A DNA stretch of 64,000 bases from Solobacterium sp. Its GTDB lineage: Bacteria > Bacillota_I > Bacilli_A > Erysipelotrichales > Erysipelotrichaceae. The position numbers were made by a program, and so were the translations under genes. A model generated the notes under the pieces. That model made no database searches and was not told where the DNA came from. It saw only the letters and a program-made list of their open reading frames with translations. Position 1 is the stretch's first letter; every line of letters starts with the position of its first letter. Of the stretch, positions 55,396 to 64,000 are shown in pieces. Location of the stretch: positions 1 through 64,000 of the forward strand of contig JAFYGX010000202.1 in the NCBI GenBank assembly GCA_017543025.1, written 5' to 3'.

Positions 55396-56607
55396 ATGAA
55401 ATACGATTTTACAACGATACTGGACCGGAAAGGCATGGATTCGATTGCGGCTGAACCAACCGCATGGTACGGGATTGATGTGCCGACGAAAGAAGGCTTC
55501 CGCCGGATACCGATGTGGGTGGCGGACATGAGTTTTCCGACATTTCCGGGAGTTACGGATGCGCTGAAAAAACGGCTGGAACATCCCTGCTTCGGTTATT
55601 TTGCCCCGACGGAGGAATATACCGATGCGATCATACGCTGGCAGAAGGTGCGCAATCACGCCGAGGTGAAACCGGAACACATCGGTTATGAGAACGGGGT
55701 GCTGGGCGGAGTGATTACAGCGCTCAATGTGCTCTGTTCCAGAGGCGATGCGGTTCTCCTGCATTCACCGACTTATATCGGCTTTACCAATTCGGTCGGA
55801 GCCAACGGATACAGAATGATTCTCTCGGATCTGAAGCGGGATCAGGAAGGTATCTGGCGGATGGACCTTGCGGATATGGAAGAAAAGATCAGGGAGAATC
55901 ATATTCACGCTGCGGTTTTCTGCAGTCCGCATAATCCGTGCGGACGGGTGTGGGAAAAAGAAGAACTGAAGCAGATGATGGACCTGTTTGAACGGTATGA
56001 GGTCTATGTGATCTGTGATGAGATCTGGTCGGATCTGATTCTGGAAGGATATCATCATATTCCGCTGCATTCGATCAGCGCATATGCGCATACGCATGTG
56101 ATCACACAATATGCGCCGTCCAAGACGTTTTCGCTTGCCGGCATCCCGGGCAGCTATCACATCTGTTTCAATTCCTGGCTGAATGACAGGCTTGCAAAGG
56201 AAGCCGCCAATACGCATTACAATGCGATGAGCGTTCTCTGGATGCATGCGATGACCGGCGGATTTACAGAAGAAGGCGCCGTCTGGGTGGATGAGCTCTG
56301 TTCTGTGCTGAGCGGAAATATCCGTTATGCCTCTTCCTTTATCCGGGAACATATTCCGGGAGTGGAGTTCATGGAACCCCAGGGCACTTATATGATGTAT
56401 CTCGACTGTGAAACCTGGTGCAGACAGAATGGGGTCAGTATGGACGCATTGCTGCGAAAGGGCGTGGAATACGGCGTGCTCTGGCAGGATGGGCGTCCGT
56501 TCCACAGACCGTATGCGATCCGGATGAATCTTGCGGTTCCGTTTGAGCTGGTAAAGGAAGCTTTTGATAGGCTTGAGCGTTACGTATTCCACAACGGCGC
56601 TTACTGA
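55396..56607 (+). CDS. MalY/PatB-type aminotransferase (cystathionine beta-lyase)
   Basis: A 403-residue fold-type I PLP enzyme with 'YGYFAPTEEY' substitute (FGYFAPTEEYTDAI), SPTYIGF, SPHNPCGRVW, and the PLP lysine K243 in APSKTFSLAG. MalY/PatB proteins break cystathionine or cysteine by beta-elimination, giving homocysteine/pyruvate/ammonia, and some repress sugar genes. ATG follows AGAAAGGGTTTTCAGAT. A cytosolic, single-gene unit. Confidence 0.92.
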   Translation: MKYDFTTILDRKGMDSIAAEPTAWYGIDVPTKEGFRRIPMWVADMSFPTFPGVTDALKKRLEHPCFGYFAPTEEYTDAIIRWQKVRNHAEVKPEHIGYENGVLGGVITALNVLCSRGDAVLLHSPTYIGFTNSVGANGYRMILSDLKRDQEGIWRMDLADMEEKIRENHIHAAVFCSPHNPCGRVWEKEELKQMMDLFERYEVYVICDEIWSDLILEGYHHIPLHSISAYAHTHVITQYAPSKTFSLAGIPGSYHICFNSWLNDRLAKEAANTHYNAMSVLWMHAMTGGFTEEGAVWVDELCSVLSGNIRYASSFIREHIPGVEFMEPQGTYMMYLDCETWCRQNGVSMDALLRKGVEYGVLWQDGRPFHRPYAIRMNLAVPFELVKEAFDRLERYVFHNGAY

Positions 56608-56611
56608 CAGT

Positions 56612-56642
56612 AAAAAAGAACTGCCCGAATGAGTTCGGGCAG
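56612..56642 (-). terminator. Terminator of the glycosyltransferase gene
   Basis: CTGCCCGAA / TTCGGGCAG, 9 bp, 4-nt loop; on the minus strand TTCTTTTTT follows. It also lies right after the PLP gene stop. Confidence 0.88.
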
Positions 56643-56646
56643 CGGA

Positions 56647-57591
56647 TCATACGGATTCCGGGTATCTGACCCGCTTGTGGGAAAAAATGGAGATCAGATC
56701 AAAAACCGGAGGCAGATACCGGTAACACACCAGCATGATACGGAACGACAGCGGGAAGTATGCAGGAAACAGCTTCAGCGAGCGGCAGTAGTCAGAACAC
56801 TCCTTCGCATACGCACCATGATTGCCGAAACAGACCAGATAGTAAAGGTACATGTCGTCTTTCACTTCCTGCGCAATTTCCGGGTAGTTCCATTCCGCAA
56901 GCGAGCGGATCTGTTCCAGTGACAGTTCGAAACTATCCAGTTCAGATCTGCCGATGCGATGATTGCTGAGACTGGAAACACGGTAACAGTAGTGATACAG
57001 CCGCGTATTCAGGTAAAAGATGGAATCCGCTTTGTGAAGCAGCTTATAGGTGGTGCCGAAATCTTCATAGACACGGCCTTCCGGGTAACGGATTGTCTCA
57101 AACAGGCTGCGCCGGTACAGTTTGTTCCACGCAACACACGCCATTCCATGGTGAAGCAGATACTGCGCCTGACGGTCGGCAAGCCAGCCTTCTTCGTGTG
57201 TGAATGGCTGTTTATGGTCTTTGAAACCGGTCCGGCTGTAGCCGAAGATCACAAGATCGGCATGGTTTTTCACAGCACATTCATAGGGAATGCGGCAGAA
57301 ATCCGGTTCCACGTAATCATCCGAGTCCGCAAACATGATATATTCGGATTCCGCGGCGTCAATCCCGGTATTTCTGGCACTGGCAAGTCCCTGATTTGGA
57401 GTATGAATGACGCATATTCCGGGATTTCTTTCCGCATATTCATCACAGATCGCTTCGCTTCCGTCTGTGGAGCCATCGTCGACCAGAATCAGTTCGATTT
57501 CCTTCATTGTCTGGTCCAGAAGGCTTTCGATACATCGCTTCAGATATGGAGCCACATTATACACCGGAACAATGACACTGACTCTGCGCAT
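56647..57591 (-). CDS. Family 2 glycosyltransferase
   Basis: ATG 57591 follows AAGGAGAATTCT; longer in-frame starts have no such site. The 314-residue protein has the GT-A start VSVIVPVYNVAPYLKRCIESLL, VDDGSTDGS, and MFADSDDYVEPDF (DxD region), with a C-terminal helical part rich in Tyr and His. No membrane segment; likely a cytosolic sugar transferase for a surface glycan or glycolipid. Single-gene unit here, so target polymer is unknown. Confidence 0.92.
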   Translation of the reverse strand: MRRVSVIVPVYNVAPYLKRCIESLLDQTMKEIELILVDDGSTDGSEAICDEYAERNPGICVIHTPNQGLASARNTGIDAAESEYIMFADSDDYVEPDFCRIPYECAVKNHADLVIFGYSRTGFKDHKQPFTHEEGWLADRQAQYLLHHGMACVAWNKLYRRSLFETIRYPEGRVYEDFGTTYKLLHKADSIFYLNTRLYHYCYRVSSLSNHRIGRSELDSFELSLEQIRSLAEWNYPEIAQEVKDDMYLYYLVCFGNHGAYAKECSDYCRSLKLFPAYFPLSFRIMLVCYRYLPPVFDLISIFSHKRVRYPESV

Positions 57592-57738
57592 AGAATTCTC
57601 CTTGAATTGTCTCCTCTGCATCATAGCACCAAAGGCAGAAGGGGAGTACTGCCGAGGGGCTCTTCTGCGAGCGGAAACGTGCTGAAGGAATTGCTGTTTT
57701 CCGGTCAAAGCGCAGGACAAAAGTGCAGATCAATATGA

Positions 57739-57744
57739 TATAAT
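57739..57744 (+). promoter_or_regulatory. -10 box close to the CHAP start codon
   Basis: TATAAT ends ten bases before the first of three tandem ATG codons (57755-57763). No ribosome site is present, so the transcript would have almost no leader. Confidence 0.55.
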
Positions 57745-57754
57745 CACTCCGCAT

Positions 57755-58516
57755 ATGATGATGAAAAAACAGAACAGACGAATCAGGATCACAGCACTTG
57801 TACTCAGTGCGGTATGTCTCTGCAATAACTTCAGCGAACTCCATGCGGAAGAGGACGGAGCCTGGACAGAAGATACAGGCGAACAGCCTCAGGCACAGGT
57901 TTCCTATGCGGCGGTAAACCCTTATTACGGAGGGTGGTCAAACTGTACCTGGAGCGCATGGCAGCTCTGTTATGACTATACGGGAATTGCGCTTCCCCGG
58001 CTTGGAAATGCAGGCGCATGGTATGGAAATGCACCGGCATACGGCTATTCAGTCGGGACAGCTCCGGCACCGATGTCGGTCGGCGTATGGTCCAACCATG
58101 TGGTATTTGTAACGGAAGTCAGTGAAGACGGCTCAATGGTCTATATAAAGGAAGGCGGCTACTGCGGCGGCTATCATGAAGGATGGATTCCTTCTCAGAG
58201 CAACCGGAACGGCCAGATCTTCTACGGTTATATCTATGTCGGGTCCGGCGGAGTCGTAATCCCGCCGACTGCGGTCATGACGACAACAGTGACATATGAT
58301 GAAACAACCGGCACGATGGTTGAGACGCAGACTTATTCCGATCCGTCCCGGATCGAGTTTCCGGAAGTCAACGAAACGGTTGTCCGGGTAGATGATGCGG
58401 GCAAGGAGGTACAGGTGAAGCGGGAAGATGAAGATGCCCGTGAGAGACTGCGCATGGAAGACAAGGAACAGCGGGAAGCGTCAACCGCAATTACGACAAA
58501 GCTGCTGTGTGAATGA
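57755..58516 (+). CDS. Secreted CHAP-domain protein
   Basis: The 253-residue protein starts with three ATG codons; a signal peptide (about 8-31) precedes a CHAP amidase/endopeptidase domain (about 50-170) with SNCTWSAW (Cys64) and WSNHVVFVTEV (His115, Glu121). The C-terminal 75 residues (Thr-rich then charged, 'VRVDDAGKEVQVKREDEDARER') form a helical tail. It probably cleaves peptidoglycan cross-bridges. A terminator follows. Confidence 0.9.
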   Translation: MMMKKQNRRIRITALVLSAVCLCNNFSELHAEEDGAWTEDTGEQPQAQVSYAAVNPYYGGWSNCTWSAWQLCYDYTGIALPRLGNAGAWYGNAPAYGYSVGTAPAPMSVGVWSNHVVFVTEVSEDGSMVYIKEGGYCGGYHEGWIPSQSNRNGQIFYGYIYVGSGGVVIPPTAVMTTTVTYDETTGTMVETQTYSDPSRIEFPEVNETVVRVDDAGKEVQVKREDEDARERLRMEDKEQREASTAITTKLLCE

Positions 58517-58528
58517 CAGAAAACTGAG

Positions 58529-58554
58529 GTCCCGGAGTAATCCGGGATCTTTTT
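58529..58554 (+). terminator. Terminator of the CHAP gene
   Basis: GTCCCGGA / TCCGGGAT stem (one G-T), 4-nt loop, then CTTTTT. Confidence 0.85.
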
Positions 58555-58714
58555 GGTACGGAATGACTGCGGAGAAGTCAGAAACCGGAGGGAAGGACGC
58601 CTCTGGTGTGTTACTATTTTTCTGAACATGTTCAGCAGAACAGAGTGCATGGGACAGAGGTCTGTCCCGAAAAAGAAACTGATTCCTGCGGCAGGTTTAT
58701 GACGGAGGTAGTTT

Positions 58715-61360
58715 ATGTCAGAGAATAACAGAAACAGAAGACCGACCGGAAGAAAACCGACGGAAGCGACAGGCTCCGGAAAGGTTTTCAAACGGGGAGA
58801 AGGGCTGAATACGGGAAAAGTCGGAAATGCCGATTATGAAGAGCGGAAAGCCGGTTCGGGAGGACATGCCTCGGGCAGCGGAAACCGCGGCACCGGCGGA
58901 AACCCGCTGAACGGAATCGGCGGACTCGGACAGGGAATGAATTCCGGTGGCTATGGCCATACTTCGCATAGCGGACATTCAAACGACCCGCTGAATCAGA
59001 TCGGCGGAATGGGCGGCTATCGCCCGGGCAATCCGTACACAGGCCCGCAAAGAGTCAGACGCGGTCTGTTTGGCGGCGGTCTGTTCCGGATCATTATCAT
59101 GCTCATTCTCATTATGTTTGTGATGAACATGCTCGGGATGTGCGGCAGATCGGACAGTTATTACAGTGACCCTTATGAAACCTTCACTGCGACATATGCC
59201 CCTTCCGCGCCTGCATCCGGCAGTCAGAATTCCTCTTCGACAGGAGGAACCTGGAAGCCCCCGGTACCTGCATACACCGATACCAATCAGGAAAGTGTCA
59301 GCACCAATGTGGCAAGCGGAGCCAGGGATAAGTTCACAAAGATTCTCGGCGGCGGGCAGGATCAGGTGACGGTCCTCATCTATATGTGCGGAACGGATCT
59401 CGAAAGCCAGTATGGCATGGCAACTTCTGACCTGAATGAGATGCTCTATGCCTCCCATTCCGACAAAGTGAATATTCTTGTGGAGACCGGCGGAACAAAG
59501 CGCTGGAAAAACTCCGTCGTCTCTTCTTCCACCAACCAGAGATGGAAGGTGTCTGACCGGTCGATCATCGCACTGGACAAGAAGGTTGGAAAAAAAGCAA
59601 TGTCTGATCCGGAAACACTGGCGGATTTCATCCGCTGGGGTGCCAGTGAATACCCGGCTAACCGGTACTTTCTGATTCTCTGGGACCATGGCGGAGGATC
59701 GCTCAGCGGCTATGCGCGGGATGAGCTGTATCCGAACGGAACAATGACAGTAGATGAGATCGCTTCGGCCCTGAAAAACGGCGGCGTGAAGTTTGATGCG
59801 GTCGGGTTTGATGCCTGTCTGATGGCGAATATGGAAACGGCGATGGCAGCGATGCCGTATGCGGATTACCTGATTGCCAGCGAAGAGACTGAACCCGGTA
59901 CCGGCTGGTATTACACAGACTGGATGAGCGCTCTCGCAAAGAACTCTTCCCTGCCGACAACGACGATCGGAAAGAATATCATCGACGACTTTACCTCTGC
60001 TTCCCAGCAGTATTCCTCCCGTGATAAGACTTCGCTTTCACTGATTGATCTGGCCGAGTTCAGCGGAACTGTGCCTGCGATCTTCAGTGAATTCTCAAAG
60101 GCAATCGGTACGGATATTCAGGGGGATAACTACCGTAATGTTGCACTGGCACGTTCGAACACGAAAGAGTTTGCGACATCGACCAAGATTGATCAGATCG
60201 ATCTGATCCATTTCTGCAAGAACCTCGGAACGACAAGCTCCAATGCACTGGCAGAGTCGCTGCAGTCCTGCATCAAATACAACCGTGCCAAGAACATGAA
60301 CAATGCATATGGTCTTTCGATTTACTTCCCGTACTACAATTCACGCTATGTGAACAGTGCAGTGCAGGTTTATGAAAACCTCGGCATGGACAGCGATTAT
60401 ACAAAGGCGGTCCGTTCCTTTGCGACCCTGGCTGCCTCGGGACAGGTGGTAAACGGGTATCAGTCCAACACGCTGTTCGACATTCTTGGCGGCGGCTCCT
60501 CCGGAAACAGCAGCTACGGTTACAGCACAGAGGATATTCTGAATCTTCTGCTCGGCTCATCCTCAGTTTATGAAAGCTCCTATGACGACAGCTATTACGG
60601 CGGTTCGTACGGATCGGGCTATACCGGCAGCGGCTATACGCTGTATGATCTGCTCGGCGGCCGGAGTGCGGTGGATGAGGCAAATGTGAAATCCTTCGCA
60701 GAAAAAATCGACCAGAATCACCTGAATCCGTCTGATCTGATTCTGACGGAAAACAGCAACGGAGAAAAAGTCCTTAAGCTGTCGCAGGAAGACTGGGATA
60801 AAGTGGCGTCAATCAACCTGAATGTCTGGGTGGATGACGGCAAAGGCTATATAGACCTCGGGCTTGATGAGGTATACCGGTTTGATGACGAAGGATCGCT
60901 GGTCGTGGAATACAACGGAAACTGGACGGCAATCAACGGACAGATTGTCTCCTTCTACCCGACCAGCTATGAATACATCAATGATAACGGCTGGACGTTT
61001 GAAGGCTATGTTCCGATTCTCTATAACAACGAGAGGGCAAATATTCTGGTTGAATTCAGAGCGGACAATCCGAACGGCTCGGTGCTCGGCATTGAGAAGA
61101 TCTATCCCGACAGCAATCAGAAGGCGAAAGGCTATATCGAGATGAATGAGGGAGATGTCATCGAGTTTCTCTGTGATTACTACAGTTACAGCGGAGATTA
61201 TGAAAACACCTATAAACTCGGGATGCCGCAGATCGTTACATCAGAAGGTCTGAAGGTCAGCACGCTTCGGGTGGATGCCGACAGGATTATTTACGGATAC
61301 CGGCTTTCCGACATCTGTAATGCGAATATGTGGACACAGATGCTGGAATACGGCGGCTGA
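58715..61360 (+). CDS. Clostripain-family (C11) cysteine peptidase, membrane-anchored
   Basis: ATG 58715 has GACGGAGGTAGTTT upstream. The 881-residue protein begins with a Gly/Asn/Arg-rich disordered cytoplasmic segment (1-115), one membrane helix (about 121-142), a Ser/Pro linker and a C11 peptidase domain (about 205-570) with catalytic His325 in WDHGGG and Cys368 in FDACLMANMET. Gly/Ser/Tyr-rich repeats follow (about 590-650), then a 230-residue C-terminal beta-domain. C11 enzymes cleave after Arg or Lys and need Ca2+ in some members. Anchoring suggests processing of surface proteins. A terminator follows. Confidence 0.92.
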   Translation: MSENNRNRRPTGRKPTEATGSGKVFKRGEGLNTGKVGNADYEERKAGSGGHASGSGNRGTGGNPLNGIGGLGQGMNSGGYGHTSHSGHSNDPLNQIGGMGGYRPGNPYTGPQRVRRGLFGGGLFRIIIMLILIMFVMNMLGMCGRSDSYYSDPYETFTATYAPSAPASGSQNSSSTGGTWKPPVPAYTDTNQESVSTNVASGARDKFTKILGGGQDQVTVLIYMCGTDLESQYGMATSDLNEMLYASHSDKVNILVETGGTKRWKNSVVSSSTNQRWKVSDRSIIALDKKVGKKAMSDPETLADFIRWGASEYPANRYFLILWDHGGGSLSGYARDELYPNGTMTVDEIASALKNGGVKFDAVGFDACLMANMETAMAAMPYADYLIASEETEPGTGWYYTDWMSALAKNSSLPTTTIGKNIIDDFTSASQQYSSRDKTSLSLIDLAEFSGTVPAIFSEFSKAIGTDIQGDNYRNVALARSNTKEFATSTKIDQIDLIHFCKNLGTTSSNALAESLQSCIKYNRAKNMNNAYGLSIYFPYYNSRYVNSAVQVYENLGMDSDYTKAVRSFATLAASGQVVNGYQSNTLFDILGGGSSGNSSYGYSTEDILNLLLGSSSVYESSYDDSYYGGSYGSGYTGSGYTLYDLLGGRSAVDEANVKSFAEKIDQNHLNPSDLILTENSNGEKVLKLSQEDWDKVASINLNVWVDDGKGYIDLGLDEVYRFDDEGSLVVEYNGNWTAINGQIVSFYPTSYEYINDNGWTFEGYVPILYNNERANILVEFRADNPNGSVLGIEKIYPDSNQKAKGYIEMNEGDVIEFLCDYYSYSGDYENTYKLGMPQIVTSEGLKVSTLRVDADRIIYGYRLSDICNANMWTQMLEYGG

Positions 61361-61377
61361 GCCGGAAACAGCCTGAT

Positions 61378-61420
61378 ACAGCAGGGACTCTGTAATTGTG
61401 CAGATTCCCTGCTGTTTTAT
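61378..61420 (+). terminator. Terminator of the clostripain-family gene
   Basis: ACAGCAGGGA / TCCCTGCTGT, perfect 10-bp stem, 18-nt loop, then TTTATTT. Confidence 0.85.
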
Positions 61421-61516
61421 TTCTTCGAAAGGGTACTGGAAGCTGAAACGTGCACAGTAAAGCGCTTTCATACAGATTGTGTGATTATTGTGGGTTGATT
61501 GAAAAACGATTGATGT

Positions 61517-61522
61517 TAGAAT
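61517..61522 (+). promoter_or_regulatory. -10 box six bases before the coiled-coil start codon
   Basis: TAGAAT (with TTGATT 16 bp upstream as -35) ends six bases before ATG 61529; no ribosome site is present. Confidence 0.6.
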
Positions 61523-61528
61523 AAATCC

Positions 61529-62809
61529 ATGGCAGTGACGTATATCCGGCGAAGTCGCGAAGAACTGAATAAAATCCTGCAGCGTGCAAAAGAAGCTGAT
61601 CTTCTGCGCAAAGCAGAATTGCTTTCTGCTTCCCCGAACCCGGATAACATCTTCCTCAATCATTCCATCCAGTCAGAGCACCCGTTTGGTGTTCTGGTTT
61701 TGTTTGGCAATCCTTTTATGCGGGAACAGTTCGGCGCAGATCTGCAGCGTGTGGATGACCTTGACTGTCTGGAGCAGGTGATTGATTCCTTTCATGCATA
61801 TCCGCCGGCCGGGAGCCAGTATTTTGAAGAAAAGCGACAGGCATTTCTGAGAGAAGTCCGGCGCTATCATCATCTGTCAAAGCATGCGGCGGGCACGAGT
61901 TCGGAGCGGGAAAGAAACCGGCTGGAAAAACAGGTTCAGGATGCGGAACAGCAGAAGGAATGGCTGGAGAAGGAAAATACGGACCGTCTGCGGAGAATTG
62001 CAAGTATTGAGCAGGAAATCCGTGCTTATGAGGAAGCGCTTGCGGATAACGCAAACGCTGAAGAGCATATGGAAAAGATCCGCAAGGCAAGGGAAGAGAG
62101 CGAACCGATCCGGACGGATATTGCGCTGGATACCGCTAAGCTGAGAGATCTCACCGAGCGGATCGAGGCACTCCGGAAAGAGCGCGCTATGACTGACAGT
62201 AAGCTATCGCCTGCGACAAGCAGACTGCAGGAAATCGAAGAAGAACGCCTGACTGGCGAACATAAAAACCTTTCGGATAAGATTCTTGATAACACGTCCA
62301 GGCTCAAAGAGCTGGAAGATACGATTGAATCGCTGGAAGGAAAAGTGAAGAACAGTGCGGAACTGGAAGATACACTGCGGGAATCACTCGGCGTATCCCG
62401 CCGTAATCTTGAGGCGACGAAATCTGAACTGGACGGCGGAACACAGATGGTGAGCACGCTTGATCTTCGGGTTGAGATTCTTGCGGCACGTCTGGAAGCG
62501 ATCAAACAGGAGACCGAGATGAAACCGGAAGATATCGCAAACGCATATATTGCGGTGGTTGCCCGGGCAGAAGAACTGCTTAACGCATGGATTTCCTGTT
62601 CTGTGGAGTTTCATCGGATTCTCAAGGTCGACGGTATTTCCGGCAAAGAGCTGGTCGAAGCGATTTTCTTCGCGAGCGGACCGGTCTGTGCGGAAGGATC
62701 AGGCGCATGTGCATACCTTGACGGCACAGGCGTATCGCTTGATACGCTTCTCCTGTATGGCACCGACGAAGAGCGCGTCGGCTTCCGTCATGTCATTGCA
62801 TTTGAGTAA
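61529..62809 (+). CDS. Cytosolic coiled-coil protein of unknown function
   Basis: The 426-residue protein has a short N-domain (1-110) and a long coiled coil (about 115-345) of charged heptads, then a C-terminal 80-residue globular part (AEELLNAWISCSVEFHRIL ... LYGTDEERVGFRHVIAFE). No membrane segment or enzymatic motif. The length and layout resemble structural or chromosome-associated coiled-coil proteins, but no family was recognised. The leaderless start is noted separately. Confidence 0.72.
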   Translation: MAVTYIRRSREELNKILQRAKEADLLRKAELLSASPNPDNIFLNHSIQSEHPFGVLVLFGNPFMREQFGADLQRVDDLDCLEQVIDSFHAYPPAGSQYFEEKRQAFLREVRRYHHLSKHAAGTSSERERNRLEKQVQDAEQQKEWLEKENTDRLRRIASIEQEIRAYEEALADNANAEEHMEKIRKAREESEPIRTDIALDTAKLRDLTERIEALRKERAMTDSKLSPATSRLQEIEEERLTGEHKNLSDKILDNTSRLKELEDTIESLEGKVKNSAELEDTLRESLGVSRRNLEATKSELDGGTQMVSTLDLRVEILAARLEAIKQETEMKPEDIANAYIAVVARAEELLNAWISCSVEFHRILKVDGISGKELVEAIFFASGPVCAEGSGACAYLDGTGVSLDTLLLYGTDEERVGFRHVIAFE

Positions 62810-62814
62810 ATAAA

Positions 62815-62848
62815 GGATTCCGGGTCAGCTGAACGGAATCTTTTTTTT
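62815..62848 (+). terminator. Terminator after the coiled-coil gene
   Basis: GATTCCG / CGGAATC stem followed by eight T. Confidence 0.88.
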
Positions 62849-62881
62849 CTTCTGTCTATAATGAGAACGGGAGATTATGCA

Positions 62882-64000
62882 ATGAAAACATTATTTATTG
62901 AATGCGGCATGGGCGCAGCCGGCGATATGCTGAGTGCGGCATTGCTGGAACTGTGCCCGGATCCGGAAGAAGCGCTGCGAGAACTGAACAGCCTGGGGCT
63001 TCCGGGCGTGGTGTTTACAGCAGAATCGAGCGAAAAGTGCGGAATCAGAGGAACCCGTCTTCGGGTTGCAGTTCACGGTGAGGAAGAAGACGAGCATATG
63101 CATGAGCATACACACGAACATACGCACGAACACATGCATGAACATGACGGATATGTGCACTCGCATCAGAATCTGACGGGGATCGATCACATCATCGATG
63201 ATCATCTGAACGTGCCAGATGCGGTCAGAAGCCGGATTCACCGTGTATATTCCATTCTGGCGCAGGCGGAGAGCGAAGTGCATGGCGTACCGGTTACCGA
63301 GATTCATTTTCATGAGGTCGGCACAATGGATGCGGTGGCGGATATCACGGCATTCTGCTATCTTCTGAACCGGCTGAATCCGGATCGGATCATTGTCTCG
63401 CCGATTCACGTCGGGCGTGGGACGGTAAAATGCGCACACGGAGTTCTGCCGGTGCCGGCTCCGGCAACCGCAAGGATTCTGACCGGGATTCCGATCTACA
63501 GCAGAGAACAGATCGAGGGAGAACTGTGTACTCCGACCGGCGCAGCGCTGCTGAAGGAAGCGGCGGATGCGTTTGACCGGATGCCGATTCTGAAGACTGA
63601 ACGCATCGGATACGGAATGGGGAAAAAGGATTTTCCTGTCGCTAACTGCGTACGGATGTTTTTCGGAGAAACAGCGGGCGAAACGGATGAGGTTGCGAGG
63701 CTGGAATTCAATGTGGATGATATGACCGGCGAAGAGCTCGGGTATGCGATGAACCTTCTTCTGAACTCCGGTGCGAGGGAAGTATTTGCGACGCCGGTAC
63801 AGATGAAGAAATTCCGTCCGGGGACGATGGTCACAGTGATCTGCACGAAAGCTGACCGGATGAAACTGGCAGAGCTGATCTTCCGCCATACCACGACACT
63901 CGGTATCCGTCAGTCGCATTATCAGCGTCTTATCATGCGGCGCACAACTGTTTCAGAGGAAACGGAATACGGCCCGGTGCGGCGTAAGGAAGCAGAAGGA
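62882..64000 (+). CDS. larC: LarC, nickel-pincer cofactor nickel-inserting enzyme (cyclometallase), C-terminus beyond right edge
   Basis: The frame from ATG 62882 (GGGAGATTATGCA upstream, TATAAT before that) is open to the edge, 373 codons. It starts MKTLFIECGMGAAGDM, the LarC/DUF111 signature, and contains 'EIHFHEVGTMDAVADI', LCTPTGAALL and the later DDMTGEELGYAM segment of the LarC2 part. A His-rich loop (EHMHEHTHEHTHEHMHEH, about residues 79-96) should bind nickel. LarC inserts Ni2+ into the pyridinium pincer cofactor of lactate racemase. Here LarC1 and LarC2 are joined in one frame, without the programmed frameshift reported in Lactobacillus plantarum. larA, larB and larE are not in the window. 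Confidence 0.93.
   Translation, partial: MKTLFIECGMGAAGDMLSAALLELCPDPEEALRELNSLGLPGVVFTAESSEKCGIRGTRLRVAVHGEEEDEHMHEHTHEHTHEHMHEHDGYVHSHQNLTGIDHIIDDHLNVPDAVRSRIHRVYSILAQAESEVHGVPVTEIHFHEVGTMDAVADITAFCYLLNRLNPDRIIVSPIHVGRGTVKCAHGVLPVPAPATARILTGIPIYSREQIEGELCTPTGAALLKEAADAFDRMPILKTERIGYGMGKKDFPVANCVRMFFGETAGETDEVARLEFNVDDMTGEELGYAMNLLLNSGAREVFATPVQMKKFRPGTMVTVICTKADRMKLAELIFRHTTTLGIRQSHYQRLIMRRTTVSEETEYGPVRRKEAEG

Noticed and set aside
63094..63165. CRISPR-like repeat from the repeated CAT/CAC-GAA units
   Set aside because: It is a His-rich coding repeat of larC, with no spacer structure.
62891..63919. Minus-strand frame of 342 codons opposite larC
   Set aside because: The plus frame has the LarC signature and runs to the edge; the minus frame is a shadow of its high His/Met content.

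Overview
The window looks like a chromosomal segment of a Gram-positive, low-GC-lineage bacterium (Bacillota/Firmicutes) with roughly balanced base composition, probably an anaerobic gut or rumen type such as Erysipelotrichia or a Lachnospiraceae-like group; the exact taxon cannot be fixed from sequence alone. Support: strong AGGAGG-type ribosome sites, lipoproteins with Gram-positive lipoboxes, a beta-glucoside PTS, an ECF vitamin transporter under a cobalamin riboswitch, c-di-GMP and SpoIIE/STAS-type signalling proteins, a lactate-racemase nickel-cofactor gene (larC), and no outer-membrane genes. No rRNA, tRNA, CRISPR array or prophage was recognised.

Layout. 1-3 kb: edge-truncated M13 metallopeptidase lipoprotein, an IS1380-type transposase remnant and a small coiled-coil protein. 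3-4.3 kb: cobalamin riboswitch, DUF4430 protein and ECF S component. 4.6-7.7 kb: cytoplasmic GH13 alpha-amylase and a membrane L,D-transpeptidase. 7.8-11 kb: convergent c-di-GMP pair (PAS/degenerate GGDEF/EAL and membrane GGDEF). 11.5-18.3 kb: CorA channel, membrane/DUF4230 pair, secreted papain-like protease with DUF5648 repeats, zinc-ribbon protein, MerR regulator. 18.5-22.1 kb: a decayed minus-strand block (HTH regulator, Ser/Thr kinase, membrane protein, membrane-anchored DHH phosphatase) in which three genes carry in-frame stop codons. 22.4-24.7 kb: redox/hydrolase operon with a palindrome upstream. 25-31 kb: DEDDh exonuclease, then PRD regulator, 6-phospho-beta-glucosidase and PTS EIIBC.

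31-44.4 kb: DUF2130 protein with an internal 240-bp duplication, DivIVA-domain protein, esterase, lipoprotein, SpoIIE-type phosphatase, nitroreductase, HAD phosphatase, CPBP protease and a doubly broken GH3/NagZ lipoprotein gene. 44.7-56.6 kb: secreted phosphodiester glycosidase, GTPase-DUF697, very large sensory MscS channel, rhodanese lipoprotein, rhomboid protease, STAS-HAD fusion, PII-like/antiporter pair and MalY-type lyase. 56.6-64 kb: glycosyltransferase, CHAP protein, clostripain-family peptidase, coiled-coil protein and larC, which is cut by the right edge.

Themes: envelope and peptidoglycan enzymes, many secreted or membrane peptidases, second-messenger and phospho-signalling, ion and osmotic transport, and sugar use. 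Several genes have a -10 box placed so that the transcript would begin at or near the start codon, with no visible ribosome site. Four genes of the 18-44 kb part are interrupted by single stop codons while the downstream frame is still intact, which points to recent gene loss. No entirely new multi-gene defence or biosynthetic system was convincingly found; the most unusual items are the STAS-HAD fusion, the poly-C-interrupted NagZ lipoprotein, the membrane-anchored DHH phosphatase and the large sensory MscS.
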